From Hominenteromicrobium sp964531265 (lineage in GTDB: Bacteria > Bacillota > Clostridia > Oscillospirales > Acutalibacteraceae), in the NCBI GenBank assembly GCA_964531265.1, contig CAZHDW010000005.1, positions 56,838 to 120,837 of the forward strand: 64,000 nucleotides of DNA. The letters are read 5' to 3'. The position numbers and the translations under genes are program-made. Below, piece by piece: positions 60,403-64,000 of the stretch (positions are counted from its first letter, which is position 1; every line of letters begins with the position of its first letter). The notes under the pieces were generated by a model. The model was not told where the DNA came from, did no database searches, and saw only the letters and a list, made by a program, of their open reading frames with translations.

Positions 60403-61136
60403 TCCATATTCCCCGTCATGTACATTAAGATAGAGACAGCCGCAAGCGGTGCGGTCTCCGTGCGAAGTATTCTCGGGCCGAGCGTTGCCGTGATGACACC
60501 GTGCTCCTTGGCAAATTCTACCTCTTCGACGGAAAAACCACCCTCAGGGCCGATAAAAACCGAGACCTCGCTCTCGTTTTTCGGAAGGCACTCGGAAAGC
60601 GGAAGACCGCCTCCCTCATAGAACAATATTTTTGTGCCGCGTGCTGCGCACACAGCCTCCTCAAAGCCCGTCATAGAGCCTATGCTCGGCACAGCGCCGC
60701 GTCCGCTCTGCTTTGCGGCCTCAAGAGCGATCCTTTGCAGGCGCTCTTGCTTTTTGGTCGCAGCCTTTTTGTCAGGCCTTGAAACACTGCGTTTTGTCAG
60801 TACGGGGTTTATCTCCTTTGCGCCGAGCTCGGTGGCCTTTTGTACCACCAGCTCAAGCTTATCGCCCTTTGGCATGCCGGGATAGAGCGCAACATGCAGC
60901 GTGGGCTCACTTGTATTTGTATATTTCCTGTCCAGACGAATCTCAACGACATCCCCGTTGATTTCCTCTATCTCTCCATCGTAGTCATATCCGTTGCCGT
61001 CGCTGACGGTCAGCGCCTCACCGGGGTGCATACGCAGACTGCGCGCAATATGTCGGCCGTCCTCGCCGTCCAGAACGGCATGGCCGATTTGTGTTTCAGT
61101 ATCAAAGCGCAGTGCGCTTGTAAAAAATCGCGGCAT
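60399..61136 (-). CDS. rsmE: 16S rRNA (uracil-1498-N3)-methyltransferase RsmE
   Basis: 245 residues. SPOUT fold with the trefoil-knot motifs KATELGAKEINPVLTKRSV, IALEAAKQSGRGAVP, FIGPEGGFSVEEV and LGPRILRTETAPLAAVSI. N-terminal PUA-like domain starts PRFFTSALRF. First gene of the minus-strand run; its promoter contains a palindrome. Confidence 0.95.
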   Translation of the reverse strand: MPRFFTSALRFDTETQIGHAVLDGEDGRHIARSLRMHPGEALTVSDGNGYDYDGEIEEINGDVVEIRLDRKYTNTSEPTLHVALYPGMPKGDKLELVVQKATELGAKEINPVLTKRSVSRPDKKAATKKQERLQRIALEAAKQSGRGAVPSIGSMTGFEEAVCAARGTKILFYEGGGLPLSECLPKNESEVSVFIGPEGGFSVEEVEFAKEHGVITATLGPRILRTETAPLAAVSILMYMTGNME

Positions 61137-61168
61137 TTCCCTATTCCTCTCCGTTGTTTTTCAAAATA

Positions 61169-61198
61169 ATAATACCACATATTCGTGTGGTACTTCAA
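61169..61198 (-). promoter_or_regulatory. rsmE operon promoter with palindromic operator in the spacer
   Basis: Minus strand: TTGAAG (61198-61193), 18-base spacer, TATTAT (61174-61169). The spacer contains TACCACA-N6-TGTGGTA (61173-61192), a perfect 7+7 palindrome, placed where a dimeric repressor would block RNA polymerase. It does not match a regulator box I know with confidence. Confidence 0.65.
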
Positions 61199-61256
61199 GC
61201 CGTGTCGTTTTTTTTATCGCGGCGACGGTGTTTTTTGAAAATATCGGGCGTTTTTC

Positions 61257-61285
61257 TTGCGCAAACGTGCCGAAAATGTTATACT
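61257..61285 (+). promoter_or_regulatory. Promoter of lepA
   Basis: TTGCGC (61257-61262), 17-base spacer, TATACT (61280-61285). Transcription would begin near 61292. Confidence 0.6.
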
Positions 61286-61320
61286 AACTTTGTATATTCA
61301 TTATGGAGGACGGATCTTCA

Positions 61321-63123
61321 TTGGAACAGAGCAAAATTCGTAATTTCAGTATAATTGCACATATCGACCACGGCAAAAGCACGCTTGCAGACCGTATTTT
61401 GGAGCAGACAGAGTCAGTTGCTCTGCGTGATATGGAGGAACAGCTCCTCGATAATATGGAGCTGGAGCGCGAGCGCGGAATAACCATCAAGGCGCACGCG
61501 GTAACGCTTAAATACCACGCGGATGACGGCGAGGACTATATCTTCAATCTCATAGACACTCCCGGCCATGTCGACTTTAACTACGAGGTTTCGCGTTCAC
61601 TGGCGGCCTGCGAGGGCGCTGTGCTCGTTGTGGACTCCTCACAGGGAATTGAGGCACAGACGCTTGCAAATACCTATCTTGCAGTCGACGCAGGGCTTGA
61701 GATAGTCCCTGTGCTGAACAAAATAGACCTCATTTCGGCCGACCCGGACAGAGTTGCGGCGGAGATTGAGGATGTTATCGGCATACCGGCTGAGGATGCA
61801 CCGCGCATCAGCGCCAAGACGGGCATCAACATTAAGGCTGTTATGGAAAAGATAGTCAGTGATGTGCCGGCTCCCACGGGCGATGCCGAGGCACCGCTTC
61901 AGGCACTTATTTTTGACTCCTACTATGATGCATATAAGGGAGTTATTGCCTATGTGCGTATCAAGGAGGGCACGGTGCATCCCGGAGATACCATCCGCAT
62001 GATGCAGGTTGGCAGCGAATTCAACGTTGTAGAGTGCGGATATCTGCGCGCAACCTCTCTTGAGCCCGCCGATGAGCTTTCCGCAGGCGAGGTAGGCTAC
62101 ATCACGGCATCGATCAAGAATGTCCGCGATGCAATGGTTGGCGATACTATAACACGTGTTGATGCACCGGCTAAGGAGGCTTTGCCCGGCTACAGAGCCG
62201 TGCAGCCGATGGTTTTCTGTGGTATTTATCCGGCAGACGGTGCTCATTACAGCGATTTGAGAGATGCACTTGAGAAACTTCAGCTCAACGACGCCTCCCT
62301 GACATTTGAGCCCGAGACCTCAATAGCGCTCGGCTTCGGCTTCAGATGCGGCTTCCTCGGCCTTTTGCACATGGAGATAATTCAGGAGAGACTTGAGCGC
62401 GAGTATAATCTTGACCTCATCACGACCGCGCCGAGCGTTGTGTACCACATAACACAGACGGACGGCACCGTGCTGACTATAGACAACCCGACAAATTACC
62501 CGGACCCGACCCTCATCGCCAAAGCAGAGGAGCCGATCACCAACGCACACATATATTCTCCGACGGAGTTTGTCGGCAATATAATGGAGCTCTGTCAGGA
62601 GCGCCGCGGCGTGTTCAAGGGAATGGATTACATCGACACCGACCGTGTAGATATCCATTATGAGCTGCCGCTGAACGAGATAGTGTATGACTTTTTCGAT
62701 GCTCTCAAGTCGCGCACACGCGGCTATGCATCCTTTGACTATGAGCTCATGGGCTATGCGGAAAGCAAGCTTGTTAAGCTGGATATCATGCTGAACGGCG
62801 ACGTTGTTGATGCGCTTTCGTTCATCATCCATGCGGAAAAGGCATATCCGCGTGCGAGAAAAATGGTGGAGAAGCTCAAGGAGAAGATACCGCGTCAGCT
62901 CTTTGAGGTACCGGTGCAGGCATGCATCGGCGGCAAGATTATCGCTCGTGAGACCGTTAAGGCGATGCGCAAGGATGTTCTTGCAAAGTGCTACGGCGGC
63001 GATATCACAAGAAAGAAGAAGCTGCTTGAAAAGCAGAAGGAGGGCAAGAAGCGTATGCGCCAGCTCGGTACCGTCGAGGTGCCACAGGAGGCGTTCATGG
63101 CTGTCCTCAAGCTTGATGAGTAA
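61321..63123 (+). CDS. lepA: Elongation factor 4 (LepA)
   Basis: 600 residues if started at the TTG at 61321, with GGAGGA (61305-61310) 10 bases upstream; the in-frame ATG at 61303 has no ribosome site and lies just ~11 bases from the predicted transcript start. MEQSKIRNFSIIAHIDHGKST (G1 at 13-21), DTPGHVDF, NKIDL, and the LepA C-terminal domain (KARKMVEKLKEKIPRQLFEVPVQA-like segment, ...KKLLEKQKEGKKRMR). Ribosomal GTPase that helps initiation and stress recovery. Confidence 0.95.
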   Translation: MEQSKIRNFSIIAHIDHGKSTLADRILEQTESVALRDMEEQLLDNMELERERGITIKAHAVTLKYHADDGEDYIFNLIDTPGHVDFNYEVSRSLAACEGAVLVVDSSQGIEAQTLANTYLAVDAGLEIVPVLNKIDLISADPDRVAAEIEDVIGIPAEDAPRISAKTGINIKAVMEKIVSDVPAPTGDAEAPLQALIFDSYYDAYKGVIAYVRIKEGTVHPGDTIRMMQVGSEFNVVECGYLRATSLEPADELSAGEVGYITASIKNVRDAMVGDTITRVDAPAKEALPGYRAVQPMVFCGIYPADGAHYSDLRDALEKLQLNDASLTFEPETSIALGFGFRCGFLGLLHMEIIQERLEREYNLDLITTAPSVVYHITQTDGTVLTIDNPTNYPDPTLIAKAEEPITNAHIYSPTEFVGNIMELCQERRGVFKGMDYIDTDRVDIHYELPLNEIVYDFFDALKSRTRGYASFDYELMGYAESKLVKLDIMLNGDVVDALSFIIHAEKAYPRARKMVEKLKEKIPRQLFEVPVQACIGGKIIARETVKAMRKDVLAKCYGGDITRKKKLLEKQKEGKKRMRQLGTVEVPQEAFMAVLKLDE

Positions 63124-63154
63124 ATCTGACACGTAATGGATAGGGGAATGGAAT

Positions 63155-63874
63155 ATGCTTTTGTTTTACGTCAGACACGGTGACCCCGTGTACGATCCGA
63201 ATCAGCTTACTCCGCTTGGCCGCCGCCAGGCAGAGGCGGTGGGAAAGAGGCTTGCACTTTACGGTGTGGATAAGATATATGCTTCGTCCTCAAACCGTGC
63301 CATGCAGACAGCTCAGCCGACCTGCGAGATACTTAAGCAGGATATGGAGATACTCGACTTCTGCAATGAGGATCACGCGTGGGCGGATTTTTCCGTGAAG
63401 CTCGAAAGCGGCGAGAACACCTGGTGCTTCTATCATCCGGAGGTGCGAAAGCTCTTTATCGACCCGAGCGTTACGGCATTGGGACTGAAGTGGTATGAGC
63501 ATCCGGCTCTGCAAAAGTATAACTTTAAAAAGGGCGTTGACCGAATTTCCGCGGAAATGGATGCACTGCTCTTAAAGCACGGCTATGAGCACATCCCCGG
63601 CACGGGTACGTACAGGGCTGTTCGCCACAATGATGACCGAATCGCCATTTTCGCACATCAGGGCTTCGGAATGAGCTTCATGAGCCAGCTTATGGATATT
63701 CCGTATCCGTTTTACTCAACACATTTTGACCTTACACACACGGGCATGACCGTTATCGAGTTCAGGCCGGAGCCGGACGGAATGTGCATTCCGAAGGTTC
63801 TCACCCTGTCATCGGATTCCCATATCTACAGAGAGGGTCTTCCGACAAACTATTGCAATTACGTACGTTTCTGA
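63155..63874 (+). CDS. Histidine phosphatase superfamily protein
   Basis: 239 residues. Catalytic RHG at residues 7-9 (FYVRHGDP), SSNRAMQTAQPT as the second Arg region, and the second His in IFAHQGFG. Longer than simple phosphoglycerate mutases, with an insert (about 70-130: NEDHAWADFSVKLE...KWYEH). Substrate unknown. 31 bases after lepA and likely co-transcribed. Confidence 0.9.
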   Translation: MLLFYVRHGDPVYDPNQLTPLGRRQAEAVGKRLALYGVDKIYASSSNRAMQTAQPTCEILKQDMEILDFCNEDHAWADFSVKLESGENTWCFYHPEVRKLFIDPSVTALGLKWYEHPALQKYNFKKGVDRISAEMDALLLKHGYEHIPGTGTYRAVRHNDDRIAIFAHQGFGMSFMSQLMDIPYPFYSTHFDLTHTGMTVIEFRPEPDGMCIPKVLTLSSDSHIYREGLPTNYCNYVRF

Positions 63875-63883
63875 TTTCGCATA

Positions 63884-63912
63884 TTGCAAAACAAGAAAAA
63901 ATGTGGTATAAA
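63884..63912 (+). promoter_or_regulatory. Promoter of the gene entering at the window end
   Basis: TTGCAA (63884-63889), 17-base spacer, TATAAA (63907-63912). Confidence 0.65.
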
Positions 63913-63933
63913 TTTCATTGTATCTGAAAGAGC

Positions 63934-63959
63934 GGAGAGGCCCTTCCTGTGGCCTCTCC
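63934..63959 (+). terminator. Leader hairpin before the last gene
   Basis: GGAGAGGCC-cttcctgt-GGCCTCTCC, perfect 9-bp stem, followed by TGCGTTTGTTTT. Either terminates the lepA transcript or attenuates the following gene, because the promoter lies upstream of it. Confidence 0.65.
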
Positions 63960-63993
63960 TGCGTTTGTTTTGAATGCAAAGGGAGGAAAATAC

Positions 63994-64000
63994 ATGGCAG
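63994..64000 (+). CDS. Start of a truncated gene (ATG GCA ...)
   Basis: GGGAGGAAAA (63981-63990) followed by ATGGCAG to the window edge. Only two codons are visible; product unknown. Confidence 0.5.

Noticed and set aside
1..64000. CRISPR arrays, tRNA/rRNA genes, insertion sequences and prophage
   Set aside because: Intergenic regions were read on both strands. No spaced direct repeats, cloverleaf with CCA-end, transposase or phage gene was seen. By-eye search could miss a degenerate remnant.

Overview
The window is chromosomal DNA from a Gram-positive, anaerobic-type Firmicute, most likely a gut clostridium of the Oscillospirales/Ruminococcaceae kind. The reasons are: the gene order map - KOW protein - infA - rpmJ - rpsM - rpsK - rpsD - rpoA - rplQ; a zinc-type short S14; zinc-ribbon adenylate kinase; rimP-nusA-ylxR-ylxQ-infB-rbfA order; recA-recX; a DUF348/G5/3D cell-wall protein; rubrerythrin; DegV and AEC proteins; and strong AGGAGG ribosome sites throughout. 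The genus is inference. Nearly all of the sequence is core chromosome. No tRNA, rRNA, insertion sequence, CRISPR array or phage gene was found.

Layout. 1-3360: end of an oligopeptide/dipeptide ABC operon (permease B, permease C, ATPases D and F). 3398-5964: a translationally coupled M28 metallopeptidase and SGNH esterase. 5965-6677: a long AT-rich gap with an unusual nested inverted-repeat element, then a promoter and structured leader for a secreted 3D-domain wall protein (6678-8111). 8244-9607: a GH30 glycoside hydrolase broken by one missing base. 9754-25612: the S10-spc-alpha super-operon (27 ribosomal proteins plus secY, adk, map, infA and rpoA), preceded by a ~370 nt leader that contains an intrinsic terminator. 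25672-28779: PHP phosphoesterase (-), a small membrane protein, an AEC transporter and ribulose-phosphate epimerase. 29068-33840: a four-gene Gld-like ABC exporter operon. 34049-43008: the rimP-nusA-ylxRQ-infB-rbfA-nrnA-(SagB-like)-truB-ribF operon, again with a terminator-like hairpin in its leader.

43059-48539: DegV (-), rpsO and pnp with leader structures, a minus-strand cluster of three small unrecognised proteins, and a YfcE-type phosphodiesterase. 48650-50353: phosphoglucomutase. 50417-51663: an AT-rich accessory patch coding a secreted protein whose signal peptide is cut by a TGA, and a lipoprotein. 51715-57230: recA-recX, rimO-pgsA and a MATE exporter with a hairpin leader. 57298-61136 (-): one run reading rsmE - SDR - 56-aa protein - 149-aa protein - DAHP synthase - rubrerythrin, from a promoter whose spacer is filled by a 7+7 bp palindrome. 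61257-63874: lepA and a histidine phosphatase. The window ends at the start codon of another gene behind a promoter and hairpin leader.

The recurring theme is growth-linked gene expression: ribosome synthesis (S10 operon, rpsO, rimP operon, rsmE, rimO, lepA) in which at least three units show leader hairpins placed to act as attenuators or r-protein binding sites. The best candidates for something undescribed are the nested inverted-repeat element at 6033-6169, the leader at 6526-6677, the small-protein cluster at 47052-47963, and the palindromic operator at 61173-61192. I saw no complete new defence or biosynthetic system.
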